A DNA stretch of 64,000 nucleotides from Pseudomonadota bacterium (GCA_039033415.1 JBCCCR010000005.1:124001-188000), one strand, 5' to 3'; shown: positions 53,428-62,707, counted from the stretch's first letter. The notes: generated from the sequence alone by a model not told the origin. Numbers and translations are program-made.

Positions 53428-55896
53428 TCAGAAGTCGTAACGAACAAACGCACCTACGGTGCGGGGCTCGCCGAGACGGGTTTGAATAGGTGGCCCAAGA
53501 AACGACGGAAACCCATCACCAATGGGCAAATACTCTTCGTCGAGGAGGTTGCGTACGTAGACACTCAGCGTGTAGTTCTTGTACTGGTAGCCCAAGTCAG
53601 CGTAGAGCACCCAGCGATCGTCAACCGGTATGAAATTCTCGGGATCCGTGAAGTGCGAACCCGTGTAAGCCGCAGACGCCTCAAACCGAAGGCCATTTTC
53701 CCAGGCATAAGAGCCGCCCAAATAGGCGGTAATCTCGGGCGAAAACGCGAATTCGTTGCCTGCAAAGTCTTGGGCGTTGTCAGTGTTTGCGTTTTCGACG
53801 AAAGTCGTGAACTCCGAGTTGACGTAGGCGACCGTACCAAACAACGAAAACTGTGCGGACAAGTCGGCCTCAACGCTTAGCTCACCACCAAACAATCGAG
53901 ACTCGCCGGCATTGACCGTTGTGGGCTGCTCTAACTCGTTGCCGCCGATTTCGAGGATTGTGGTCGCGGTCACCTGCTGATCGGTCCAATCGGTGTGAAA
54001 AGCGTTGGCCCGAACACGAATGCGATCGTCAAGAAACGAACCCCGATAGGCTAGCTCTATATTGTCCGTGGACTCTGCATCAAAGGCGACGCTGCCGCCA
54101 AGGACTGTAGAGACGCCGCCGCCGCGGTAGCCCTGCTGATACACAAGACTGAATGACTGGTCCTGCGTGTAGTCATAGGTCAGGCCGACCTTCGGCAGGA
54201 ACGCATCATAAGACGTGCTGCCGCCACCCGCTTCGTCTTGAAACGCGGCGGCCAAAAAACTCGCCTCTGGGGGAATGTCGTACATGATCCCGACATCAAG
54301 ATCGAAGTCTTCATCGTCGTAACGTGCACCGAGAGTCAGACTTAGGTCTGGTGATAACCAGTCCAATCGCACATCGACCTCACCGAAAACTGCGAGGTTT
54401 TGTACGTTACTGCGGTCGGTAGAGTTCTGTGAGACGGTAACACCGGCGAGCGGCGGAATACCCGTCAGAGCCCCGGCATCAATCGAGAAAATAAACCGAT
54501 TGTCAGGTTTGATCTCGCTATAGAACATGCCCACCGTGCCAACGACTTTCTCGTATTCAAAAGCCAGCTGGAAGTCCTGTTCAACAACCCGTGAGCCGAT
54601 ATCCTGTGCATCGTTGAACAAGCGAGCAGGCGTGAAGTCCAGATCGCGAGAAGTAACCTGATCGAAGCTAAAATAATTGGTCTGGGATGTAAACGTCAGG
54701 CGATCGCTCAGCACGTAATCGAGCTCCAAGCGGACGATGGTGTTCTCCGCGTCTTCTCCTCCATCGTTATCAAACGCCACATCAAACGAGCTTGGGAAAC
54801 TCGGACCAATGACCAGATCGACGCCACGGACCGTATTGGAGTAGGAAGCTGACAAGACCGCGTCGAGCCTGTCGTTCGGAGACCAGCGCAAAGCAGCTCT
54901 AAAATAGTCGTTCTCGCGCTCGTCGGCTTCCTCGTCCCGAAAGGTATTAAAGGGTAATCCGGTTTCGCGAAGCACGTCGGCACTAACTCTTAAGGCCAGC
55001 TCGTCGTCCAGTAGCGGCACGTTAGCCATTGCCGAATAGCGTTGAAAATCTCTTGATGCAAACTCCGCTCGACCAGCGAACTCCTGGTCAAAGGTGGGGT
55101 CGTTGGGATTAATGATGATCGCACCGGCAAGCGCGTTTCGACCTTGCTGGGTCGATTGCGGCCCCAGCAACACTTCAACCTGATTGATGTCCCACATCGA
55201 ATACGTGCCGTTCCGCGTAGAGTTGAAGTTGGGGAGCGCTACACCATCGATCTGAGTGGAAACCGTCAAGCCAGAACCGGCAAAACCGACACCGTTGTAG
55301 GGGATTCCGCGAACGGAAAACCCTTCGCCATTCGGCACAACCCCCGGCGTCCGGTCCAGCACCTCAATGAGACTGTTATCGCTTCGTCGCTTCAGTTCCT
55401 CCGCGGTAATCACGATCGCGCTGGTCCGGGTGACCTGCAGCGTTCGCTCGCGAAGCTCACCGGTTACCGTCACCGACTCCAGCTCCAAAGGGCCCCGTTC
55501 CTCCTCCTGGGAAGCATTGCCGCTTTGACCAGCGTCCGTTGACTCATCGATCATGGATTCGGTAATCGTAAAATCACCTCGAGATGTTCTTGTCGCAATG
55601 AGGCCAGAGTCCTGGAGCGCGCGTTGGAGCGCAACGGCAGCGGTATAACGCCCGCGAACGGCTGGTGACGATTGCCCAGCAATCAATGATTCGGGGGCGA
55701 TGATGTTAACGCCAAGGGCGTCCCCTAACTCGATTAGCGTTTCGGCAAGCGGACCCGCTGGTAGGTCGATATCGGTGGGCGCAGTCCCAGCGCTTGTGCT
55801 CTGGGCGCTTGCGCCCGTGCTCCCGAACCCTGTCGCGAATAGCGCCGTAATCAGAACGACGACCGCTGACGAGCTTTTTGTTGTGCGTTTCCCCAC
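53428..55896 (-). CDS. TonB-dependent siderophore receptor with N-terminal STN signalling domain (FecA-type)
   Basis: The 822-residue protein starts at GTG 55896 behind GGGGTGA. A signal peptide ending in ...GASAQ is followed by an STN domain (~40-110; LPAGPLAETLIELGDALGVN), the part that talks to FecR in the periplasm. A TonB-box-like LESVTVTGELRERTLQVTR, a plug (INQVEVLLGPQSTQQGRNAL), and a barrel ending in TVGAFVRYDF follow. With an ECF sigma factor and FecR upstream, it should import a ferric complex and signal its presence. The barrel carries no siderophore-specific clue I can read. FecR lies 122 bases upstream. Confidence 0.93.
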   Translation of the reverse strand: MGKRTTKSSSAVVVLITALFATGFGSTGASAQSTSAGTAPTDIDLPAGPLAETLIELGDALGVNIIAPESLIAGQSSPAVRGRYTAAVALQRALQDSGLIATRTSRGDFTITESMIDESTDAGQSGNASQEEERGPLELESVTVTGELRERTLQVTRTSAIVITAEELKRRSDNSLIEVLDRTPGVVPNGEGFSVRGIPYNGVGFAGSGLTVSTQIDGVALPNFNSTRNGTYSMWDINQVEVLLGPQSTQQGRNALAGAIIINPNDPTFDQEFAGRAEFASRDFQRYSAMANVPLLDDELALRVSADVLRETGLPFNTFRDEEADERENDYFRAALRWSPNDRLDAVLSASYSNTVRGVDLVIGPSFPSSFDVAFDNDGGEDAENTIVRLELDYVLSDRLTFTSQTNYFSFDQVTSRDLDFTPARLFNDAQDIGSRVVEQDFQLAFEYEKVVGTVGMFYSEIKPDNRFIFSIDAGALTGIPPLAGVTVSQNSTDRSNVQNLAVFGEVDVRLDWLSPDLSLTLGARYDDEDFDLDVGIMYDIPPEASFLAAAFQDEAGGGSTSYDAFLPKVGLTYDYTQDQSFSLVYQQGYRGGGVSTVLGGSVAFDAESTDNIELAYRGSFLDDRIRVRANAFHTDWTDQQVTATTILEIGGNELEQPTTVNAGESRLFGGELSVEADLSAQFSLFGTVAYVNSEFTTFVENANTDNAQDFAGNEFAFSPEITAYLGGSYAWENGLRFEASAAYTGSHFTDPENFIPVDDRWVLYADLGYQYKNYTLSVYVRNLLDEEYLPIGDGFPSFLGPPIQTRLGEPRTVGAFVRYDF

Positions 55897-56018
55897 GAAT
55901 CACCCCTTTTGCAATGCCTCATCGCGACTGCCTCTCAATCGCAACTACATTCATAAGACTCATGGGGTGCCAAAATCAGTACCCGCAACCCAAAAAATCT
56001 CGCGCGCATGACTCGTGA

Positions 56019-57080
56019 CTAACGCTCCGCTTTGCCGCGGATCAATATCTGGCCTTCCTTTCCCTCGGTAACCTCGACAGCGAACATATGAGGTAACGTT
56101 GCAAGCAAGCCATCGATGTCCTCGCCACTGAAAGAAACCGCAACCTTTTCATTGGCAAGCTCGTCAGGAAGGCCGTCGAGGACAATTTCACGCGTTGAGT
56201 AGCGGTTGGCGTCACCGATCAATTCCCTAAGCGTTGCCCCGGCGTATTTCAATCGATCCGATCGCCACAACGCAAAATCTTCTGGCGGAAAGGAGGCAAT
56301 TGTTGACAGTCCCTGCTCCCTGGAGGCTGACAGCTGCTGACCGACCGTCATTTCCCGAGTAGCCATCATGTCGGAATGGGTGCCCGAAATGACGATCGGG
56401 TGCAAAGCTTCAACCGTTCCCTCCGCCACCGATACGCGGACCACACCTCCGTTATTACGTACGTCGAACACCGTTCCTATCACACGAACGGTCAGCGACT
56501 CTGCAACAACCAGAAAGGGTCGCTCGGGGTCTGCGGCAACGTCGAAGACCGCTGCGCCGCCGAGTAGCTCGACGCGGCGTTCAGCCTCAGACATTGAAAC
56601 CCGCAGTTTGGTAGAAGCACCAAGCACTATCTCGGTAGCGTCTGAAAGCGTCACGCTCCTGGTCTGACCTTTAGCGGTTTCATGAGCCGTCACCATCGCT
56701 GCCGAGCCAGCGTCTTGCGGGTTGCCAGACCCAATTATCAGGGCCAACATGAATACAGCTATGGCGGCCACAGCCGCAGGAAAGATCAAACCTGGGGAGG
56801 GGAATCGAGGTGCTTTCAAGAAGCCGAGGGCTCGACGGGCAAGTCCAGCTTCAGACCCTTCAAACAGCGCGACGTCGAGATTGTCTCGCCGGATAGTCCC
56901 AAGCGCATCCCAGGTGTCGGCCGCGTGCTGATAGGCCTCTACGTGTCGTGGGTCTTTTGCAAGCCACTCGTCGAAGTCCTCCTGCTCTTCCGGGGATAGC
57001 TCACCGTCAAGTACCAACAGCCGCCATTCAACAGCTGCCGCCTTCGTTGCTTGATGATACCGTGCCTTTAGCGCTGCCAT
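56019..57080 (-). CDS. FecR-family anti-sigma factor
   Basis: The 353-residue protein has an N-terminal DUF4880-like cytoplasmic segment (AAVEWRLLVLDGELSPEEQE; WLAKDPRHVEAY), a membrane helix (~96-118), and a periplasmic FecR domain (SDATEIVLGASTKLRV; VELLGGAAVFDVA; VIGTVFDVRN). A C-terminal STN-like part (~270-350) probably contacts the receptor's STN domain. It holds or activates the ECF sigma factor depending on receptor state. Its ATG shares one base with the sigma stop (TAATG), the usual coupled arrangement. Confidence 0.93.
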   Translation of the reverse strand: MAALKARYHQATKAAAVEWRLLVLDGELSPEEQEDFDEWLAKDPRHVEAYQHAADTWDALGTIRRDNLDVALFEGSEAGLARRALGFLKAPRFPSPGLIFPAAVAAIAVFMLALIIGSGNPQDAGSAAMVTAHETAKGQTRSVTLSDATEIVLGASTKLRVSMSEAERRVELLGGAAVFDVAADPERPFLVVAESLTVRVIGTVFDVRNNGGVVRVSVAEGTVEALHPIVISGTHSDMMATREMTVGQQLSASREQGLSTIASFPPEDFALWRSDRLKYAGATLRELIGDANRYSTREIVLDGLPDELANEKVAVSFSGEDIDGLLATLPHMFAVEVTEGKEGQILIRGKAER

Positions 57081-57688
57081 TAACCGTTAGAGCCTTGCTG
57101 CCCATCAAAGGCAGCCTCGATGTCGAGCACAGCGCGCGCAACGTGCTTGACGGCCGCGCGCCGCGTGATGCCCAATTCCCTACCGACGGCAGCCAGATTG
57201 AGGTTCTCGATCCGATGGAGCAGGAAAGCTCTCCGGCGCCGCGGCGGCATCTGTTTCAGGGCTGCCGAAACCAATTTCAGCTGCTCCTGCACTTCTGAGA
57301 CCCTTTCCGGGTCCGATTCGGTACCCTCGCCACCAAAATAAAGGTGCTTTATCTCAAACTCATAGCGGGAACGGGTACGCGAATTACGCTTTTCAGTGAG
57401 GGTCAGGTTGCGCGCCGTGCGCCACAAATAGGCCTTCAAGTTGTTAATAGATGACGGGTCTCGGACCTCAGCCAGCCGACGAAACGCTTCCTGCGCCATA
57501 TCTTCGGGGTCCGGGGGGCCGTCTCCAAAGGTCTTTCTGAGATACCCAGACAGCTCAGAGGCATGAGCGGCGAAAAGGGTATCGATGGCGGAGGGGGCCA
57601 CACTTGCCTTGGCTGAGGCCAGCAAAGCGGGTTCAGGTGCCGGAGTGCCTAAGGAGCGCTTGGGCGATGACGCTGCAGGTTTCGTCAC
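57080..57688 (-). CDS. FecI-like ECF sigma factor
   Basis: The 202-residue product has region 2 (LFAAHASELSGYLRKTF; DMAQEAFRRLAEV; NLKAYLWRTARNLTLTEKR) and region 4 (MPPRRRRAFLLHRIENLNLA; RELGITRRAAVKHVARAVLD). It directs transcription of the receptor operon, probably from a promoter upstream of the FecA-type gene. The N-terminus is ~30 residues longer than typical and starts at GTG with no good ribosome-binding site, so a later start is possible. A Fur-like box lies ~105 bp upstream, fitting iron repression. Confidence 0.9.
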   Translation of the reverse strand: MTKPAASSPKRSLGTPAPEPALLASAKASVAPSAIDTLFAAHASELSGYLRKTFGDGPPDPEDMAQEAFRRLAEVRDPSSINNLKAYLWRTARNLTLTEKRNSRTRSRYEFEIKHLYFGGEGTESDPERVSEVQEQLKLVSAALKQMPPRRRRAFLLHRIENLNLAAVGRELGITRRAAVKHVARAVLDIEAAFDGQQGSNG

Positions 57689-57790
57689 GATAAACGGAAG
57701 AAGATCCAGCCAACGCTCGCGCTAGTTGCGGCTGAGGTTTCTAGGCCAGATCAAGTACTGCTGAACCTGGATTGAGCCGAGGCACCTCAA

Positions 57791-57814
57791 CTGAGAAATG
57801 GGAATCATTCTCAG
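57791..57814. promoter_or_regulatory. Fur-like box upstream of the ECF sigma gene
   Basis: The core TGGGAATCATTCTCA (57799-57813) differs at one position from TGAGAATNATTCTCA, the classical 7-1-7 Fur motif. CTGAGAA/TTCTCAG arms extend the symmetry. It lies ~105 bp upstream of the sigma gene, in the position expected for Fe2+-Fur repression of the operon. Confidence 0.7.
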
Positions 57815-57851
57815 AAGGATATCGTGGACGTGAGTGCAGTTCAACAAGGTT

Positions 57852-57878
57852 TCGGGGGGCTTACTCCCCCCGATTTTT
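57852..57878 (+). terminator. Rho-independent terminator (plus-strand orientation)
   Basis: TCGGGGGG-CTTACT-CCCCCCGA, an 8-bp stem, is followed by TTTTT. The U-tract is on the plus-strand side, yet no plus-strand gene is annotated before it; both flanking genes are on the minus strand. On the minus strand the hairpin has no U-tract and would be a weak end for the gene at 57909. Confidence 0.65.
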
Positions 57879-57908
57879 CTTACGCGATTCGCCCCGGTCT
57901 AGCGGTTT

Positions 57909-60725
57909 TTAATCTGCTCCTTCGAAGCTGCTGTTGAAGATCGTGTCGACCGAGATGTCGTAGAGCGTAGTCGTGAAGCTCACCTCGTTGGCGATGCCAA
58001 CCATCGGCTTGCCTTCGGGGCCTGTGAACACAACGATGCCCTCAGGTGCCAGATCTCTTGCCAGCGTAGGATCGAGTTCCAGAGCGTCTTCGTCGAAGGT
58101 CTGCGTGAAGTCTCGATTGTTGACGTACTGAAGGAACGTCACGTTGCGAGGGTCGGTCACGTCGTACGCGGCCACACCGCCGATCCGCTCCAGGCCGACA
58201 TAAGCCACCACACGGCCATCCGGCAGTGTGGACACAGCCAGCGCTTCCGGCTCGGGGCCCTTGTTATCACTGCGGCTTTCCAGACTCGGGCCTTCATCGT
58301 TGTTGGAGTTGAAGTGATCCGGAAAGGCGGCGGCGGTTCGCTGCTCGAGATCGTCACCGCTGTCGTATACCAGGTTGCCGAACCGATCCCAGATGGTGAA
58401 CGAGCGCGCACCATATACCTGCAGCCGCTCAAGCTCCGGGTCATCGTCCAGGTTGCCGTCGACCGTCGAGGCACCCAGCCGGCCTAGCTGCTCGTTCTGC
58501 TGTAGGTCCGTGGCGTTGGGGAACACGGCCGCGTCCAGCGTCAGATCGCCGATCCGCTCGTCCTCACCGCGATCGTCACCCTCGTTGGCGGTGACAAAGT
58601 AGGTATTGCCGTCAGCGTCGGCGTAGGTCGCGATCGTGTCGGGCATGAACATACCCCAGACCGGCCAGTTGGTGATATTGATGGCGTTATCGCGATCGGA
58701 AGCGTCCAGACCAGCCGGCTGCGTGAAATCGATCAGACCCAGCACAACCGGGGTCGGCTCCGGGTTGAGCGGCACGCTGCCGTCGACCGGGATCGGGGTG
58801 TCGAGCAGGCCAAAGTCGTTGTCGTTGAGCACCGCGAGACGACCGTCCGGCAGGAGCGCCAGACCTTCAGGCTTGTCGCCAGCCTGATAACCGATCGATG
58901 GCAGGTTGGTGATTTTGACTTTGTCGACCGGCCGGATGCCGAGCGCTGCCAGATCATCCGGCGTGTGTTGCTCAAGCGTCAGGCCGGCGTTAAGCGCCGG
59001 TGCGCTGGGGTCACGCAGGTTGGTGGCCCCCAGCAGGCTGATCTTGGAGATCGGCTTCTTCGCTGTGGCGCTGACCGCCGAGTCGCGTTCGATGACGTAT
59101 AACTCGTTGTTACCCGCGTAGACCGCATCACCGATTTTGTCCACATTGCCTTCCCGGAAAGCGGGCTTGTTCAGCACGTAGACGTATTCGGCGACCACCG
59201 AGCCGTCAGCCGGATCGATGCCAAGCATGCGAATGATGCGAGAGGCGTCGCCAGCGACGCGATCGGGGTTGGACAGCGGCGTCTGGATAAACGCGTAGAG
59301 AATGCCCGCATCGGTATCCAGGGCCATCGCCTCAAAGCCGCGGTTGCGGCGGCGGTTGGCGTATTCCGCCGGCAGCGTTTCGGCGCCATAAGTGCCAACG
59401 GGCTGCCCGGCGGCGGCCGCGGTGCCTTCCGGGATGTAGCGATTCAGCAGCTGACCGGCCGGATCGAACTGATAGATCGCCGGACGGTACTCGTCCACCA
59501 TCCAGTAGTTGCCAGCCCCGTCGATCACCACGCCTTCGAGGTCCGCACCGAACTCATCGAGCGGCAGCGCGTTGCCGTTCAGATCCACCGGCTCTTCGTC
59601 AGCCCCATCGATATTCGGCAGCCCGGTGATCGGCGTCGTGCCGTCCGCACGGGTCAGCAGCAGCGTGTCGGTGATGCTGATCGTGTTGTCGGTCGCCAGC
59701 TCGAAGCGGACAACGCGTGCCTGGTAGTCCGGCAGCACAAACGGGCGCTCCACCGCGCCGTCGTTGTCAACGTCCGTGGGTTCACCGTTCGGCCCACGAT
59801 CGGGGACCGTCACAAACTGCAGCGCGCCCGACGTGGCGTCCATGCCTTCGTACCAAAGACCCGAGAATCCACCCAGCAGAATCTCCTGGCCTGCGGGCGT
59901 GATGCCTAGTACCGGCAGCGTGGGAAATTCGATACTCGTAGCGGCCGGCAGACCCCGCGAGTGGTCTTTCAGACCGAGGGGCAGCACGTCCAGAACCGTT
60001 GCCGTGGCGAGGTCAACAACGCCGACGGCGTTAGCCTCTTGCAGCGTCACGTAGGCGACGTCGCCTGCCGGCGAAACAGCCACGTACTCAGGCTCCAGGT
60101 CGCGGCCCGCAACCGTGCCGTCAAAGATGCGGATTCCGCGAGCCCGCAGGGTTGCCTCCTGGCCGTCAAAGGCTGAGAAGTCCGCCAGCTGCGCAGTCGC
60201 TTTATCCAAACCTTCGGTCAGATCGATGACCGTCACCGAGCCGCGCGGGTCGGTGCCGTTCGGTTCGCCTTCGTTGGCTGACAAGATGTAATTGCCGTCC
60301 GGGCTGAAAACCACGTTATCGGGCAGGACGCCGGCACCAAAAATCCGCAGCAGATTGCCGTCGGGATCGAATACGGCGATCACACCCGGCGTCGTGGCGC
60401 TGGCGCTTTCGATGGCGGCAGCAATCAGGCCGTCGTTAGCGGCGACGCTGGTCACTCCAGCACCGTAAGGGGATACATCGATCTGCAGCAACAGCACCGG
60501 CGTATCCGGATCGCTGATGTCGATGACGTCCACCGTGTTGTCGTTGGAGTTGGTTACGAACACCCTGCCCGTGCTGGAGTCGTGACTTAAGATCTCAGCG
60601 CCGTTGCCGGCGAAGCTGCCGCGTAGGTCGAGCTGGAAATCGGGTGTGCCTGCGGTTGCAGTCATGGTGGCGGTGGCCAGGGCAATAGCCGCCGCCAGAG
60701 TTCGAAAACGGGGTTTATGGGTCAT
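57909..60725 (-). CDS. Choice-of-anchor I protein with inserted esterase-like phytase-type domain, FE-tail
   Basis: The 938-residue protein has a signal peptide (MTHKPRF, then AAAIALATATMTATA). N-terminal residues ~28-180 match choice-of-anchor I proteins (TGRVFVTNSNDNTVDVIDIS; SPDGNYILSANEGEPNG). Residues ~265-640 carry the esterase-like phytase-type region (FGADLEGVVIDGAGNYWMVD; NRGFEAMALDTDAG; DKPEGLALLPDGRLAVLND). The choice-of-anchor fold then resumes (MPDTIATYADADGNTYFVTA; RSDNKGPEPEAL). The C-terminus is DTIFNSSFEGAD. Choice-of-anchor families take their name from variable C-terminal sorting signals, so this tail sits exactly where an anchor is expected. It is separated by 220 bases from the iron operon. 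Confidence 0.83.
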   Translation of the reverse strand: MTHKPRFRTLAAAIALATATMTATAGTPDFQLDLRGSFAGNGAEILSHDSSTGRVFVTNSNDNTVDVIDISDPDTPVLLLQIDVSPYGAGVTSVAANDGLIAAAIESASATTPGVIAVFDPDGNLLRIFGAGVLPDNVVFSPDGNYILSANEGEPNGTDPRGSVTVIDLTEGLDKATAQLADFSAFDGQEATLRARGIRIFDGTVAGRDLEPEYVAVSPAGDVAYVTLQEANAVGVVDLATATVLDVLPLGLKDHSRGLPAATSIEFPTLPVLGITPAGQEILLGGFSGLWYEGMDATSGALQFVTVPDRGPNGEPTDVDNDGAVERPFVLPDYQARVVRFELATDNTISITDTLLLTRADGTTPITGLPNIDGADEEPVDLNGNALPLDEFGADLEGVVIDGAGNYWMVDEYRPAIYQFDPAGQLLNRYIPEGTAAAAGQPVGTYGAETLPAEYANRRRNRGFEAMALDTDAGILYAFIQTPLSNPDRVAGDASRIIRMLGIDPADGSVVAEYVYVLNKPAFREGNVDKIGDAVYAGNNELYVIERDSAVSATAKKPISKISLLGATNLRDPSAPALNAGLTLEQHTPDDLAALGIRPVDKVKITNLPSIGYQAGDKPEGLALLPDGRLAVLNDNDFGLLDTPIPVDGSVPLNPEPTPVVLGLIDFTQPAGLDASDRDNAINITNWPVWGMFMPDTIATYADADGNTYFVTANEGDDRGEDERIGDLTLDAAVFPNATDLQQNEQLGRLGASTVDGNLDDDPELERLQVYGARSFTIWDRFGNLVYDSGDDLEQRTAAAFPDHFNSNNDEGPSLESRSDNKGPEPEALAVSTLPDGRVVAYVGLERIGGVAAYDVTDPRNVTFLQYVNNRDFTQTFDEDALELDPTLARDLAPEGIVVFTGPEGKPMVGIANEVSFTTTLYDISVDTIFNSSFEGAD

Positions 60726-60994
60726 GTGCGCGCCTTTGATGACGTTTTAGTTAGCGGGGGAGCCGCAAGTAGACGGGACACGCTTTGCAAAACCGTTGCG
60801 GTTTTATGACAGAGATATTGCAGGCTCGACATACCCCCGGCGGGATGGTTCGTTTATGTAGTCAGCCTAGCGATTGGGCTCCTGTAACAAGTCGCTTGGG
60901 CGCTCGTATCTAGCGTGAAAGGAGCGATCAAAGCGTTCAGCTTCGATGGACCAAACCCGAGACCAAAACCAGACATTTGGAATTAGCGAGACCT

Positions 60995-61828
60995 ATGCGC
61001 GCCGAAACGACCCACCAGCAAAGCCCCAGGTTTCAACCCTGGCAACGCAACCTGATTGTGATCCTGGTCTTCCTCATCGCTGACCAGCTGGCGTTTCCGC
61101 TCTACCAATCTCTGGAAGTAGAGATGAATTGGGATTCGCTGACCGAGCGGCTTTTACTGAATCACAGCTGGCAACTCCTCCCCCCGCTGGCGATCGCTGC
61201 GCTGTTTTTCGGTTTTCGCCGGGCGCCCTGGGCGCTGGGACTGCAGGCCAACCTTTGGACCGGTTTGGCCGTTGGGGTGTTTTGTACCCTCCCTATGCTG
61301 ATTGGCTACGCCCTCTTCGGCTCCTTCAGCCCGGGCGAGCGGCCGCTATGGAGCCAAACAGCGTACTCGCTGTTCCCTGGCGTGTTCGAAGAGATCTTTT
61401 TTCGGGGATTCTTGTTTGGGCTGCTGTTTCGCTTCGGCGGCTGGGGCTTTCTGCCGGCCAGCCTTCTTGGCGCGGTGTTCTTCGGGGCAGGCCATATGTG
61501 GCAGGGTGCGGATCTCGCTGAGACCGTGGGTGTTGTCGCCATCACCGCCACCGGCGCGGTGTGGTTTGCGTATCTCTACGCCGAGTGGGACGACAACCTG
61601 TGGGTGCCGATCACCTTCCACGTGCTGATGAACGCCTGGTGGGGGCTGTTTGCGATCAGCGACACGGCCCTCGGGGGCGCCGTGGGCAACATCTTTCGGT
61701 TTGCGACAATTGCGCTGTCCATTGCCGTCACCGTTGGGATGGTGAGGCGACGAGGCTCAGGCTCCCGGCTCCATGGGCGCTGGCTCGTGCAGCGCGCGAT
61801 GCCGGAGCCCCTCAAGTCGGCGGCTTGA
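60995..61828 (+). CDS. CPBP-family intramembrane glutamic endopeptidase
   Basis: The 277-residue protein has about eight hydrophobic helices and the ABI/CAAX-type motifs: E132-E133...R137 in FEEIFFRGF, the second motif FGAGH (H167), and FHVLMN with H209 and N213. Family members cut proteins within membranes, and some (for example myxosortase-type enzymes) process C-terminal sorting signals. I chose ATG 60995; the in-frame TTG 18 bases earlier is an alternative. It is divergent from the choice-of-anchor gene with ~270 bases between. Any link to the FE tails is speculative because those tails lack a hydrophobic helix. Confidence 0.88.
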   Translation: MRAETTHQQSPRFQPWQRNLIVILVFLIADQLAFPLYQSLEVEMNWDSLTERLLLNHSWQLLPPLAIAALFFGFRRAPWALGLQANLWTGLAVGVFCTLPMLIGYALFGSFSPGERPLWSQTAYSLFPGVFEEIFFRGFLFGLLFRFGGWGFLPASLLGAVFFGAGHMWQGADLAETVGVVAITATGAVWFAYLYAEWDDNLWVPITFHVLMNAWWGLFAISDTALGGAVGNIFRFATIALSIAVTVGMVRRRGSGSRLHGRWLVQRAMPEPLKSAA

Positions 61829-61881
61829 GGTCAGTACCCGTCGAGAGGCTATGATGTCACTGCCCACGCAAAACGTCTCCT

Positions 61882-62637
61882 ATGAAACCTAAGAAATCCA
61901 GCAAGGTGTTAGTCCTTGGCCTCACGCTTTTTGCGCTGCAGGCCGTGGCGCAGCAGACCGATCATCAGGGCTTCGCTGTCGAGGCCAACGGGAAGCGCCT
62001 GGTCGTTCGCCCGCAAACACCTGCCGAGGCCTACGAATATCTGCAGCAAACCCTGAGTCAGATGAGTTTCTTCGACGCCAATGGCTATGACGTGTCCCTG
62101 CCCGACCACCAGGGCTTCGACGAGGAAGGAGAAACCGGGAGCCTCAGCACGTTTGCCGATGAGGTTTATCGCGAGACAGATTTTGCTTCCGCCATGGCGG
62201 TACTTCATGAACGCAAGCCCATGCTTCAGCAGGCCCTGAAGTGGTTCTCGACACTCGACGACTCGTTATCGTTTTACGTGCCGAAGGAGTACACGGTTGT
62301 CCTGACGCTCTATGGCCCCGGTGGCTCCTACAACCCGGAATCAGCGACCATAACCATGCTGACGACGCCGGATGGGCGTTTCAAAGGCGGCGGGGGCGCT
62401 CACACGATTGTTCACGAGATGATGCACATCGCGGTTGAAGAGGCGCTGGTGCAGCGATTTGATCTGTCGCACTGGGAAAAAGAACGTCTGGTTGACGTCC
62501 TATGTCAGCGCGAGCTGGGCTCGCTACTGACAGACTATCGGCAACAGCCGCTCGGCGATGTACGGTTCGGTGAGGCTGTAGCTGACGTGCCGCTGGCTGG
62601 GCTCGCTGCAGCGCTAAGGGCCTACAAGAACCGCTGA
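61882..62637 (+). CDS. Small exported HExxH zinc metallopeptidase-like protein
   Basis: The 251-residue protein has a signal peptide (VLVLGLTLFALQAVAQ) and a single HEMMH motif (H178, E179, H182) followed by E199/E201 in HWEKERLVDVL, a possible third ligand as in gluzincins. That would place it as a periplasmic or secreted metallopeptidase. The family is not recognised, and its length is short. The gene follows the CPBP gene by 53 bases and may be co-transcribed. A perfect 10-bp stem-loop lies ~70 bases after the stop. Confidence 0.7.
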   Translation: MKPKKSSKVLVLGLTLFALQAVAQQTDHQGFAVEANGKRLVVRPQTPAEAYEYLQQTLSQMSFFDANGYDVSLPDHQGFDEEGETGSLSTFADEVYRETDFASAMAVLHERKPMLQQALKWFSTLDDSLSFYVPKEYTVVLTLYGPGGSYNPESATITMLTTPDGRFKGGGGAHTIVHEMMHIAVEEALVQRFDLSHWEKERLVDVLCQRELGSLLTDYRQQPLGDVRFGEAVADVPLAGLAAALRAYKNR

Positions 62638-62707
62638 TCGAAATATGCCTGGATTCCAGCGACTTGCGGCAGTCCCGGGCGGGGTTAGTTTTGAACTGCG
62701 GTATGTC

